From M55B177 sp034722275 (GTDB lineage Bacteria; Chloroflexota; Dehalococcoidia; GIF9; AB-539-J10): DNA of 64,000 nt. This document shows positions 36,314 to 44,984 of this stretch, piece by piece. How positions within the stretch are numbered: the stretch's first letter is position 1; every line of letters begins with the position of its first letter. Position numbers and translations under genes: made by a program. Under the pieces are notes generated by a model, which saw only the letters and a list, made by a program, of their open reading frames with translations, was not told the DNA's origin and searched no databases. The stretch is from NCBI GenBank assembly GCA_034722275.1, contig JAYENW010000012.1, positions 1 to 64,000 on the forward strand. Reading direction: 5' to 3'.

Positions 36314-37634
36314 CTACCGCACCTTCCCCCTTGCCAAGGACGCAAATATGCCGCCGAAGCAAAGAACGGCGAAAATAATGAACGATGGTTTGATGCTTTG
36401 CAAGAAAAGCGGATAGTGTTCAGGGGTAATTTGAACCTTCCCGATGTATAGTGCAAACATCAGCATAACAACTCCCATGCTGAGCACCATTCCAACCTGC
36501 CGCATTGTTGCCAGCGTTGCCGAAGCTACCCCGTAAGCTCTCTTTGGGGCAGAACTCATAACCGCATTTGTGTTGGGAGATGAAAAAAGGGCAAAGCCAA
36601 AACCAATCAGAATTAAACTGGCTATAATGAACCCCAAAGGAGTTTCCCCATTCAGAAAAATGAAGAGGACAAGTCCCGCGGTCGTCAACGCCATCCCTGC
36701 CGAGGCAAGTATCCTGGGTTCAATTTTATCTGAAAGCCTGCCGGCAGCGGGCATACTTACCAGAATCAAGCCGGCAGTTTGAGGATCGAAACCTTTTATG
36801 TACTGCAGATAAAGGCTTATCAGGAAAGCCACGGCGAATGTGGCGCTGTAGTTAATCAAAGCTGCTAGGTTGGAAAAAGTGAAGACTCTGCTATTCCTGA
36901 AAAGGTTTATATTCAACACCGGAGTTTTCGTTTTCATTTCCCATTTGACGAACACCGAAAGCCCAATGACACCTGCTGTAATCAGCCATACCCCCAACAT
37001 CGCCGGCAAGACAGTAAAACCATCTACTAATGCTACGAGCGCAAGGCTGTAGATTATGGAGCCAGCAAAATCGAACTTTTCTCCTTTTGCCCCAGCCCAA
37101 TCCCCTTTCAGTTTCCATAAAATGACACCAATAACTACCAATCCCAGGGGCACATTTATGAAAAAGATACTCCTCCAGCCAAGATGCTGCGTTAGAACCC
37201 CGCCTAAAACTGGTCCCAAGGAAAGGCCAGCGTAAGTCGCAGCGACATTTATGCCGAGGGCTTTCCCTGTCTCTTCGGCGGGATATACTGAAGTGAGCAA
37301 TGCTACTCCAGTTCCAGCAATCATAGCACTGCCAATTCCCTGCAAAACCCGAAAGAAGAGAGGAAACCGTGAAGATGATTATGCCGTATGTAAATACCCT
37401 TTTCCTCCCATATATGTCTGCTATCCTGCCAAAAGGGACAAGCAAAGTTGCCGAGGCCAGTATGTACGCGGTAGCAATCCAGCTCAACGTGACTGCATCC
37501 AATGATAGTTTCTTCCCAATTGAAGGAAGCGCAATATTGACAGAAGAACCCATGAAGGGGAAAAGAAAGGAGGCCATCGTGGCAACAATAAGTACCACTT
37601 CCTTAGTGGTATCACTGTGCACACGGTCATTCAC
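36314..37634 (-). pseudogene. DHA2-type MFS drug transporter, frameshifted and deleted
   Basis: Two overlapping minus-strand frames make one 14-helix MFS multidrug exporter. The N-terminal part (from ATG 37634: MNDRVHSDTTKEVVLIVATM) has GRIADIYGRKRVF; the rest (FRVLQGIGSAMIAGTG onward to 36314) is in a different frame. The switch is near 37350, where the family's segment between helix 3 and FRxLQGIG is about 8 residues short, so a small deletion caused the shift. A second, in-frame loss sits in GLILVSMPAAGRLSDKI, where about 9 residues of a membrane helix are gone. Two lesions make a sequencing error unlikely. Confidence 0.8.
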
Positions 37635-37688
37635 ATCGGCTATTATAGCTTATTGAGCATCATATCTCAGTCGCTTCCAGTAAATTGA

Positions 37689-37916
37689 GGTGAACCCCAT
37701 CATACAGAAGTCGGCGTCCAGAGTGATGGTTTTCCGACCCATGCTGACAGGAACGAGCTTTTCCTCTGGGGGTCGAGCCTGCAAATCTCCCTTAGATATC
37801 TCTTGGCTGTCCACGGGGAATCAGAAGCAGCCTTGCAACTCGCCGATTTCCTGGGCGAGAAAACCGGCTGGGAGGTAGCAGTGCCAGAGTACGGAGACGA
37901 GGTTGCCCTGACCTGA
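37689..37916 (+). pseudogene. C-terminal remnant of a second beta-CASP RNase gene
   Basis: In one plus-strand frame, GFPTHADRNELF, then LLAVHGESEAALQLADFLGE, KTGWEVAVPEYGDEVALT and a stop match the end of the intact RNase at 4435-5841 (GFSAHADRDELY, VHGEPQAALEFADFLNK, KTGWEISVPEYENEVVLS). Only the last 65 or so codons remain; the frame meets a stop upstream at 37686. It is a decayed paralogue fragment. Confidence 0.8.
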
Positions 37917-37990
37917 TTCTATAACTGGCTGTAATGCCTGGCTGGTTAACTCTCTTCGCGCGGGATAGCTGATATTCACACCGCCTCAGG

Positions 37991-38647
37991 TCAAGACAGG
38001 CCATATCTCCTTTTCTCGTTTATGAGGAGATTTTTCAAGCGATCGAGAGAAACCTTGTGTGCATCTAGAGGAATTCCCATCCAATCGGAAAAGCTAAGAA
38101 TTTTATCCGGGTCTTTTCCCACCAATCTATCATAGTACCCTACAGCATCGAGCATAATTGCTCCTCCGCTGTGTTGAGGAAAATTCTCATTGGCTTTGCC
38201 TGTGTCCCAATCCTGGTAGATATAAAAGCGGTATTTCAGCCATCCAGGAGTTAGCCAGTAAATGTCTTTGCCCTGGCTGATTTTCTCCCTTTCCTTAACG
38301 CTAGCCAACATGTCGATACAATCACTGGCCTTTATCCGGGAGATCCTGGTTTCCGAGTCTTCCTGTTCTTTGATTATCGTGTCTATTGTCCTGTAAGGAT
38401 TATCAATGTTGATGTAGCAGAACTCTCCTCCATAAACGACGATAACTTGCCTGGCGTATTTCTTGGCGGTACTTATTTGTTTTACCAGTTGACTTTCAAG
38501 TTCTGCAGGCTTCTCATGCCTCCCCGGCTTTGTGTATAGAACCTTCTCGGCATCCAGGAAGTTGCTGTCTCTGAGCAAATTAAGCTCTAGAGACAGCGTC
38601 CCACAAGCGACTATCGCACACCCATGGAAGGAATAGTTGTTCGCCAT
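37991..38647 (-). CDS. DUF1638 family protein
   Basis: A 218-residue soluble protein matching DUF1638: it opens IVACGTLSLELNLL, has QVIVVYGGEFC, DCIDMLAS, the central YWLTPGWLKY segment and a C-terminal SFSDWMGIPLD. The family occurs mainly in methanogens and anaerobic bacteria, often near corrinoid methyltransferase genes, but its activity is unknown. Conserved Cys and His residues (ACG, GEFC, SDC) suggest a metal or cofactor site. Here it lies 95 bases behind a thioredoxin gene on the same strand. Confidence 0.8.
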   Translation of the reverse strand: MANNYSFHGCAIVACGTLSLELNLLRDSNFLDAEKVLYTKPGRHEKPAELESQLVKQISTAKKYARQVIVVYGGEFCYINIDNPYRTIDTIIKEQEDSETRISRIKASDCIDMLASVKEREKISQGKDIYWLTPGWLKYRFYIYQDWDTGKANENFPQHSGGAIMLDAVGYYDRLVGKDPDKILSFSDWMGIPLDAHKVSLDRLKNLLINEKRRYGLS

Positions 38648-38742
38648 ATTTCCAATGCTCTTAAAATCTTCAGAGAGCTCACGATAGGCTTGAACTCTCG
38701 AAATTAGCTAAGTTTGCTCCGCTTGTCCTCCCTTACCTGCAA

Positions 38743-39267
38743 CTATGTCAATGCCTGGGATAGCTTTTCATTTGCTTCTTCTATCTGCAGTACTGCCTCC
38801 TTGAGAATATCGTAATTTGCAGCTCCTTCTATATTTTGATTTCTTCCCATCCACTTTCTGAGTTTCTCTCTGTACCCTTTGTTGGACTCAAGCCATGAGC
38901 TCAGGAGCACTTGGAGTCTTCCCTTTTCATCACTTGGGAATCTTTTGACGATTTCCTCGACCTTGGCTCGAATTACTTTCTCAGGAACCGCACCAAGGAT
39001 TTCGTCAACTTTCTGCCCATTACCGAAGTATAGCTGTAGAGGTATACTCATGACCTGATACTTCATAGCGAGTTGTTGGTTTTTATCCACGTTGAGTTTG
39101 CAGAACTTGAAATTGCCGTCATATTCCTTTGCCAACTTATCGTATACTGGCGAAACCATCCTGCATGGACCGCACCAGGGTGCCCAAAAATCGACCTCTA
39201 CAGGCATATCTGATTTCAACACCTCCTCCTCGAAATTCTTGTCTGTGATCTCTATTACTTTACCCAT
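38743..39267 (-). CDS. Thioredoxin with C-terminal extension
   Basis: A 174-residue protein: residues 1-108 form a thioredoxin with active site WCGPC (Cys32 and Cys35) and cis-Pro in MSIPLQLYF, where Leu replaces the usual Thr after the Pro. An additional 65 residues (RFPSDEKGRLQVLLSSWLES to EKLSQAL) are helical and charged, and not part of standard TrxA. It should reduce protein disulfides in the cytoplasm and be recycled by TrxB, encoded 34 bases upstream on the same strand. Confidence 0.93.
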   Translation of the reverse strand: MGKVIEITDKNFEEEVLKSDMPVEVDFWAPWCGPCRMVSPVYDKLAKEYDGNFKFCKLNVDKNQQLAMKYQVMSIPLQLYFGNGQKVDEILGAVPEKVIRAKVEEIVKRFPSDEKGRLQVLLSSWLESNKGYREKLRKWMGRNQNIEGAANYDILKEAVLQIEEANEKLSQALT

Positions 39268-39301
39268 TTTACGATTGTCTCCTTTCCTGTTAGTTCTATT
39301 T

Positions 39302-40219
39302 TTAATTTATTTTTTGGATGTACTTGAAGGCAGACATAGCAGCGGTGACGCCATCGCCAACCGCAGAGGCGACCTGGCGCGCTGAATTTCTGCGGATGTC
39401 ACCAGCGGCGAAGACACCGGAAGCTGAAGTAGCCATCATTTCATCGGTGACGATGTGGCCAACATCATCCAGCTCCAGGAGATTGAAAAAGTGTTGGCTG
39501 TTGGGCATGAATCCTGTAGCAACGAAGGCTCCAGCTACTTCTAAAGTAGATTGCTGTCCCGTTTTTACATTACGCAGGTTGAGCTCACTCAACATTTTTT
39601 CTCCCAGGGCTTCCTGCACCACCGAATTCCAGATGAATTCTAACTTTGGTTGGGCGAAAGCTCGTTGCTGAAGAACCCGCCCCGCTCGAAGCTGGTCTCG
39701 CCGATGTATTATATACACCCTGCTGGCATGGTGACTCAGCTCCAGAGCATCAGTGATAGCAGTATCACCTCCTCCAACGACTGCTACATCGCGGCCCCGG
39801 AAAAGGAAACCATCGCATGTAGCACAGTAGGAAACCCCATGCCCTGATAATCTTTCCTCTCCAGGAACGCCTAATTTATGATACTCTGAACCAGCAGCGA
39901 CGATGATAGTTGTAGATTCAAAATTCCCTTCGGTAGTAGAAACCTCATAGGGTTGTTCTTCCGTAATGCCTGTCATTTCAGCAGTGGCAATTTCCACACC
40001 ATACTTGAGTGCCTGTTGGCGCATGAGACTTCCCAACTCATACCCTGAGATACCTTCAGGGAATCCAGGATAGTTCTCTACCAGGGTAGCATTCACTATC
40101 TGCCCTCCAAACATCCCACGCTCTACCAGCAGGCTCTTGAGCCCTGCTCGCGATGTGTAAAGTCCTGCTGTGAGTCCTGCTGGCCCTCCTCCAATTATAA
40201 TTACATCGTATTTTCCCAT
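39302..40219 (-). CDS. trxB: Thioredoxin reductase
   Basis: A 305-residue flavoprotein with FAD motif GGGPAGL, redox centre CATC (Cys132-Cys135 in YCATCDGFLF), NAD(P) motif VVGGGDTA and the C-terminal FAD motif VFAAGDI. ATG 40219 (MGKYDVIIIG) is chosen over the upstream in-frame ATG 40237 because AGAGGT lies 7-8 bases before it. It forms an operon with the thioredoxin gene. An inverted repeat lies 19 bases upstream of the start. Confidence 0.95.
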   Translation of the reverse strand: MGKYDVIIIGGGPAGLTAGLYTSRAGLKSLLVERGMFGGQIVNATLVENYPGFPEGISGYELGSLMRQQALKYGVEIATAEMTGITEEQPYEVSTTEGNFESTTIIVAAGSEYHKLGVPGEERLSGHGVSYCATCDGFLFRGRDVAVVGGGDTAITDALELSHHASRVYIIHRRDQLRAGRVLQQRAFAQPKLEFIWNSVVQEALGEKMLSELNLRNVKTGQQSTLEVAGAFVATGFMPNSQHFFNLLELDDVGHIVTDEMMATSASGVFAAGDIRRNSARQVASAVGDGVTAAMSAFKYIQKIN

Positions 40220-40237
40220 TGTGTCTACCTCTTGCAA

Positions 40238-40257
40238 TCTAGGGTTCTACCTAGATG
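40238..40257. promoter_or_regulatory. Inverted repeat upstream of trxB
   Basis: ATCTAGG-gttcta-CCTAGAT, a perfect 7-bp inverted repeat, is followed by a further CTAGGT at 40268-40273 that can pair with ACCTAG. It could be an operator for the trxB-trx operon; the regulator is unknown. The rest of 40258-40427 shows nothing. Confidence 0.4.
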
Positions 40258-40427
40258 TAACCTGTACTAGGTGGCACAGCAGTATCTCTCTAGTTCCCAT
40301 GTGATCTGGATTGGTGTAACAGCTTCTACTGGCTACCTTACGAGCAGCATAACCAATGCACTTCTCAGTAATCTTGTAATTCATATAAGCCTCCTTAAAT
40401 TTATTCAGATGCTATGCTGCCTAGTCG

Positions 40428-41618
40428 CTACGGAGTTTGGGGCAAAACAACATCCGGCAGCTCCATGACTGGCTCGTTGTCCTCACCCTTTTGGTATAGT
40501 GTATATGATGCTTTGTGCTTTGCTCTATTGCCATGGGGAGATATGCTTTGAACCAATCCTTTTATAGTCCGATACAAGACAATTAATGTAAGTGCTATCA
40601 GGAAGATGTAAATGCCTAAGCCTGTCCAGCTAAAGAATGTCTGGTTGGTGAGAGATCCCTGGGTTAGAGAAGCTAAGCAAACTGAGCCTGTGGGGAAGAT
40701 GAAGGCCCACCATCCTGCTCCATAAGGAAGGCTGAGCTTCCTCAAGTAATAAATAGTCAGGGCAATTAAGAGGATGAGCAACCATACTCCGATTCCAATT
40801 AACATAGGGTTTATCAGGGGAACTAAGTCCATCAGGCTGCTCCCTAAACCTGACTGCAAGTAGGTCCCAGTTTCTCTTGCGAATAGTGCCAGAGAGATAG
40901 ACATCAGAGAAAAGGGAACTAACATGATCCAGAGCGAGGGTAGAATTTTTGGGTCTAGTTTTTCGAAGAAGAAGACTTTACTGAATAGAGCCACAGCCAT
41001 TAAGAGAAAAACGAAAACTCCTATCCCGAAAAAGAAGTAGTTGACCCACAGGATATTTGCGGATATAGCTTCACTAGAGATAAGTTCTGTCAATTTTACT
41101 CCAGCAACGGGGGTTAGTAAAGCAGCTACCGGTGGGACCAGCCACCCTCCATTCATAGCATTTATACTCATCTTCTCGTTGGTGATTAAAAAGTAGATTG
41201 TGATGGTTAAGAGAAGAATTTCGAAAATGGCTCCTGCGATCCAGAAGGAAATTGCGATTTCCCTGTGTTGCCATAGGGGGAACATTGCGCCAATTCTTGA
41301 AAAGACGATGGAGATCATTATCATTGCAGCTGGCATGAGGGAATGAAATCCAGCTACTACTGGGTGTTGTAGCTCTTTCAGGATGGTTGGGGAATAGAAA
41401 ATCAGCTTTGATAACCAGGTTACAAATAGAAATATGAACAGCCCGAAATCGAGGTAGGTCAGAACGATTGACACGGGGTTGAGCCAAGTAGCACCGAATA
41501 CTTTGGCAATCAAGCTGGAGGTTAGAGCGATTCCGCCAAAACCAAGCACGGTGGCAAACCAGACGGGGGTGAAGTTTTGAACGAAGCCAAACTTTTGCTT
41601 GATCAGGATGTTTTCCAT
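40428..41618 (-). CDS. TDT/SLAC1 family anion or acid transporter
   Basis: A 396-residue protein with ten hydrophobic segments of the TehA/SLAC1/Mae1 (TDT) family. FTPVWFATVLGFGGIAL at the start and HPVVAGFHSLMPAAMIM are typical. Members conduct anions or move C4-dicarboxylates, sulfite or tellurite-related compounds, so the substrate is open. It lies 5 bases after a Fur-family gene and is probably controlled by it. The next genes downstream are the thioredoxin pair. Confidence 0.85.
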   Translation of the reverse strand: MENILIKQKFGFVQNFTPVWFATVLGFGGIALTSSLIAKVFGATWLNPVSIVLTYLDFGLFIFLFVTWLSKLIFYSPTILKELQHPVVAGFHSLMPAAMIMISIVFSRIGAMFPLWQHREIAISFWIAGAIFEILLLTITIYFLITNEKMSINAMNGGWLVPPVAALLTPVAGVKLTELISSEAISANILWVNYFFFGIGVFVFLLMAVALFSKVFFFEKLDPKILPSLWIMLVPFSLMSISLALFARETGTYLQSGLGSSLMDLVPLINPMLIGIGVWLLILLIALTIYYLRKLSLPYGAGWWAFIFPTGSVCLASLTQGSLTNQTFFSWTGLGIYIFLIALTLIVLYRTIKGLVQSISPHGNRAKHKASYTLYQKGEDNEPVMELPDVVLPQTP

Positions 41619-41623
41619 GGGGG

Positions 41624-42070
41624 TTAGCGGTTGTTATCTGCCTCCTCGTTGCATTGCTGACAGTATCCTTCCAGGCACAGCTCAGCTCCGGTCACTTTGA
41701 AGTTGTGTTCGCGTTGAAGGTTGCGTATGAGTTCTGTGATCAGAGGGCTTTCGAACTCTATGATTTTGCCACAGCATTGACATATCATATACTGGTGCTC
41801 TATGGAATGACTTATCTCATAGCAACAATGCATCAGCCCCAGGCTTCTTTTGTCTACCAGCCCCAGTTCTTTGAACAGGCGCAGGCTTCGATAGATGGTA
41901 GCCAGACTGATGGATCTGTCTTTGCTACTGGCGCGGCGATACAGCTCTTTAGCATCTATAGGCTCACCACTATCATGGATGATATCCAAGAGCAGGCGTC
42001 GCTGCTTGGTCAACGCGTGGCCCTTCAGTTCATCGCAGCTTTTGCGAATGCTTCTCATTGGCAAGCCCAT
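41624..42070 (-). CDS. Fur family metalloregulator
   Basis: A 148-residue Fur/PerR/Zur-type regulator. The DNA-binding domain contains TKQRRLLLDII and SLATIYRSLRLFKELGLV; the dimer domain has HQYMICQCCGKIIEF and CLEGYCQQCNEE, two Cys pairs for a structural zinc. The metal or peroxide sensed cannot be told. ATG 42070 is chosen; GTG 42079 would lie only 2 bases from the GGGAGGT site. It is co-transcribed with the TDT transporter gene. Confidence 0.9.
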   Translation of the reverse strand: MGLPMRSIRKSCDELKGHALTKQRRLLLDIIHDSGEPIDAKELYRRASSKDRSISLATIYRSLRLFKELGLVDKRSLGLMHCCYEISHSIEHQYMICQCCGKIIEFESPLITELIRNLQREHNFKVTGAELCLEGYCQQCNEEADNNR

Positions 42071-42079
42071 TGTAAACAC

Positions 42080-42630
42080 TTACCTCCCTTTTGTCAAATC
42101 GGGTGGCGTTTTGAGTAAGGTTTCCTCCTGGCATCAGCACGAAATGTTTCCTGTCTTCCCTCTCCTCTATTTTACTGATGTTGCTGCGTATTATCTTGAT
42201 GGCACTTTTCGCGGTACCTGTCCTGCCCAACCCGCGCAGATACCTCTTTACATCTTGGTCATGGACATTACAGAGTCCAAGATGGATCTGTACCTGCTGA
42301 CCATGCTGGCCCAACGGCAATGGAACCTCGACAGCCTCATACCTACTCTAGCGCCACGGTTGGCGGAGGTCCATCTATGTGAAGGAATGCGGATGTGGTC
42401 AGGTGCCGGCGGGAGGCAACTACGCCATCAGTATCAGGGAGAAGTGCCCTTCAACTGGATGCGCCTCTGGCCATATTGTTGCCTGACTACCATTTGATAG
42501 GGCTAGTTGAATCAATCAGGACTTGTGCCATTCTTCAGCATTATTGGGAGAGCGCTTAAACCAAATCGAATATTTTACGTTATAGTATATATAAATGAAG
42601 TATTATGAATAGCACAGGAGGTGACTTCAG
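42080..42630. other. Gap between fur and the serpin gene with decayed coding traces
   Basis: These 551 bases lack a clear gene. One plus-strand frame (42186-42245) reads AYYLDGTFRGTCPAQPAQIP, and another (42442-42486) EKCPSTGCASGHIVA; both resemble parts of the segment at 36064-36123. They may be remains of one gene family. The last 80 bases are AT-rich and include TATAGT at 42581, a possible serpin -10 box. Confidence 0.35.
42379..42486 (+). CDS. Possible 35-residue cysteine-rich peptide
   Basis: GTG 42379 lies exactly 8 bases after a strong GGAGGT. The peptide begins MKECGCGQVPAGGNYAISIR and ends EKCPSTGCASGHIVA; its four cysteines form two pairs (CxC and CxxxxC). It may be a genuine small metal-binding peptide or the tail of a broken gene. 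I do not recognise it. Confidence 0.3.
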   Translation: MKECGCGQVPAGGNYAISIREKCPSTGCASGHIVA

Positions 42631-43911
42631 ATGAGAAGGGGGATTCTAGGTATACTTGTTGTGGCATTGCTGTCAGGACTGGTGGCTTGTGCGCAGCCAA
42701 CAGTCGGTGGTGAGGTAATACAATCAGAGAAGCCACGGATAACTTCCCCAGAGGTAGATGAGGCTGATCTAACCACTCTGGTCAGTGGAAATAATGCCTT
42801 TGCCTTTGACCTGTATCAGACAGTCAGAGGGACAGATGGCAATCTTTTCTACTCTCCTTGCAGTATCTCCCTTGCCCTGGCGATGACATACGCTGGTGCC
42901 CGCGGTGAAACCGCACAGCAGATGGCTGATACCCTTCATTTCCTTCTTAACCAGGATAGCTTGCACCCGGCATTCAATGCCCTTGCCCTCGAACTGGCTC
43001 ACCGGGGTGAAGGTGCTCATGGTAAAGATGATGAGGGCTTCCGACTGAATATCGTCAATGCCATCTGGGGTCAAAAAGATTATCACTTTCTTGCCACATT
43101 TCTTGACCTTTTGGCTGAGAACTATGGTGCTGGGCTAAGGATCCTGGACTTCGCCCACGAGCCAGAAGAATCCCGTATCACCATCAATGAGTGGGTCAGT
43201 GACCAGACGGAAGGTCGGATTAAAGATCTGGTCCCGCCGGGTTCCATTACTGCGCTTACCAGGCTTGTCCTCACCAATGCTATTTACTTCAACGCCGCCT
43301 GGCAATATCCCTTCGACGAGGACGCTACCAGGGATGGTTCTTTCCATCTGCTTGGTGGAGGGGAAGTCGCTGTGCCCATGATGAGCCAGGAAAAGTTTTT
43401 AGGTTATGCCGAGGGTGATGGCTATCAAGCAGTAGAACTGCCATACGATGGTCGCCAGCTTTCAATGGTAATCTTACTGCCGCAATCTGGCCAGTTCGAG
43501 ACATTTGAGAAATCCCTGGACGCCCGGCGGGTAGATGATATCTTGAAGACCCTGGAATCAAGTCAGGTTGCTCTGACGATGCCGCGATTTAAATTCGAAT
43601 CCAGCTTTAGTCTCAGGGAGCCCCTCACCGCAATGGGGATGCCAGATGCTTTCTCCACAAACGCCGACTTCTCAGGGATGACGGGCAACCAGGATTTATT
43701 CATATCAGATGTGGTTCATAAGGCATTTGTTTCTCTAGATGAAGCTGGTACAGAAGCGGCAGCGGCTACAGCGGTAATTATGGCGCTGACAGCAGCACCA
43801 CCAGGGGCAACTGTTGAGGTCACTGTTGACCACCCCTTCATCTTCCTCATTCGCGATATCGAGACCAACACCATTCTATTTGTTGGGCGTGTCGTGAATC
43901 CCAGTGTATGA
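42631..43911 (+). CDS. Lipoprotein serpin (serine protease inhibitor)
   Basis: A 426-residue serpin with a lipoprotein signal: hydrophobic leader and lipobox LVAC with Cys20, so it should be tethered outside the membrane by Lgt (encoded at 55.7 kb). Family motifs: NLFYSPCSISLALAMTYAGA, LTNAIYFNAAWQYPF, and the C-terminal DHPFIFLIRDIETNTILFVG. The hinge of the reactive loop reads GTEAAAATA, the small-residue pattern of inhibitory serpins; counting from the hinge puts Thr (in ALTAAP) at or near P1, with Leu as alternative. It may protect the cell from host or competitor proteases. An AGGAGGTGA site precedes the ATG. Confidence 0.93.
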   Translation: MRRGILGILVVALLSGLVACAQPTVGGEVIQSEKPRITSPEVDEADLTTLVSGNNAFAFDLYQTVRGTDGNLFYSPCSISLALAMTYAGARGETAQQMADTLHFLLNQDSLHPAFNALALELAHRGEGAHGKDDEGFRLNIVNAIWGQKDYHFLATFLDLLAENYGAGLRILDFAHEPEESRITINEWVSDQTEGRIKDLVPPGSITALTRLVLTNAIYFNAAWQYPFDEDATRDGSFHLLGGGEVAVPMMSQEKFLGYAEGDGYQAVELPYDGRQLSMVILLPQSGQFETFEKSLDARRVDDILKTLESSQVALTMPRFKFESSFSLREPLTAMGMPDAFSTNADFSGMTGNQDLFISDVVHKAFVSLDEAGTEAAAATAVIMALTAAPPGATVEVTVDHPFIFLIRDIETNTILFVGRVVNPSV

Positions 43912-44015
43912 CCGGGCCTTTACCATCATCGCACAAAAGGGCGCTTGGTCAGAGTGTGTCAGAGCAGCATTCTATACCGTAATCACCATGGTACAATACC
44001 CCATAGAAGAATGAG

Positions 44016-44741
44016 ATGGGCACAACGATTTTTCTGATTCATGGCATGTGGGGAACGAGCACATTCTGGAACAGATATTGTCGCTTCTTTGAGAGCCAGG
44101 GCTACCATACCAAGGCTGTTACTCTTCTGAATCACGAACAACCTCAAGATTACGAAGGGTTGAAAAGAACGGGGATTATCGATTATGTGGAACAATGCCA
44201 GAGAGAGATCCAGCAATTGCATCAACTGCCGGTTATCATTGGTTATAGCATGGGTGGACTCATAGCGCAGAAGCTGGCGGAGATGGGATTGGCGGAGAAG
44301 CTGATATTACTGGCTCCTGTGGCTCCTGAGAGGAGGATAATGCTCAGGTGGGCCACAATGTTGTTGTTCTCAGCTAATATGCTGGATGTTATCTTATATA
44401 AGAAGCCTTTTATCGTTCCTTTCAGACAGGCAAATTACGGCTTATTAAACACACTACCTCAGAGAGAGCGAGCTGTAGTATATCGCTCCTTTGTTCATGA
44501 ATCAGGGCTGGCGACTTACGAATTCCTGGCAGGCAGAGTTATCATAAATGCTGCCCAGGTGAAGTGTCCCGTGCTGGTCGCTTCAGGAACAGAAGACAGA
44601 GTTATCTCAGCAGATGTGGCCAGGAAAATAGCAATCAGGTATTCAGCTGCCTACTATAAGTACCCTGGCTGTTGTCACTATCTCGGAGCAGAGCGAAAAA
44701 TCATGGAAGATGTCCTTGCCTGGATGGATAGCAAAAAATAA
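44016..44741 (+). CDS. Alpha/beta hydrolase
   Basis: A 241-residue alpha/beta-hydrolase fold protein. It starts with the oxyanion strand FLIHGMWGTSTFWN; the nucleophile elbow is GYSMGG (Ser near residue 77); the acid is Asp in ASGTEDRVI, and the His lies in CCHYLG near the end. It has no signal peptide. Substrate unknown; esterase or lipase-like. It is a single gene, preceded by TACAAT at 43990, with a weak ribosome binding site. Confidence 0.85.
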   Translation: MGTTIFLIHGMWGTSTFWNRYCRFFESQGYHTKAVTLLNHEQPQDYEGLKRTGIIDYVEQCQREIQQLHQLPVIIGYSMGGLIAQKLAEMGLAEKLILLAPVAPERRIMLRWATMLLFSANMLDVILYKKPFIVPFRQANYGLLNTLPQRERAVVYRSFVHESGLATYEFLAGRVIINAAQVKCPVLVASGTEDRVISADVARKIAIRYSAAYYKYPGCCHYLGAERKIMEDVLAWMDSKK

Positions 44742-44765
44742 TATTTGTACTGGGCTTCTCTTCAG

Positions 44766-44984
44766 TTATCCTTCGCGCTTTTTCTCTCTGTTGCTCTTGA
44801 AACGCTCATAAATGTCGATGAGATCAATTTCGCCAGTATAAACCTTGCCCACATACCAGCCAGCCAGAACAAATAAAGCCACAATAATGGCTTTCAGCAA
44901 GCCTAAAGTTACAATCACAAGCCCCACCACCAACCCCGCTATAGCACCTATCGTCTTTGGATGTAACATCCTATCATCCCTCAT
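44766..44984 (-). CDS. DUF2273 small membrane protein
   Basis: A 72-residue protein with a glycine-rich double membrane span (IGAIAGLVVGLVIVTLGLLK and AIIVALFVLAGWYVGKVYTG) and a charged tail. It matches DUF2273, found with Asp23 and AmaP proteins. Its ATG overlaps the AmaP stop by one base (TAATG). It presumably helps localise the Asp23 protein at the membrane. Confidence 0.85.
   Translation of the reverse strand: MRDDRMLHPKTIGAIAGLVVGLVIVTLGLLKAIIVALFVLAGWYVGKVYTGEIDLIDIYERFKSNREKKREG

Noticed and set aside
40271..40468. 65-codon plus-strand frame between trxB and the TDT gene
   Set aside because: No ribosome binding site, no recognisable motif, and it overlaps the 3' end of the TDT gene on the other strand.
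42030..42320. 96-codon minus-strand frame upstream of fur
   Set aside because: It overlaps the start of the Fur gene, has no ribosome binding site, and shows no family motif.
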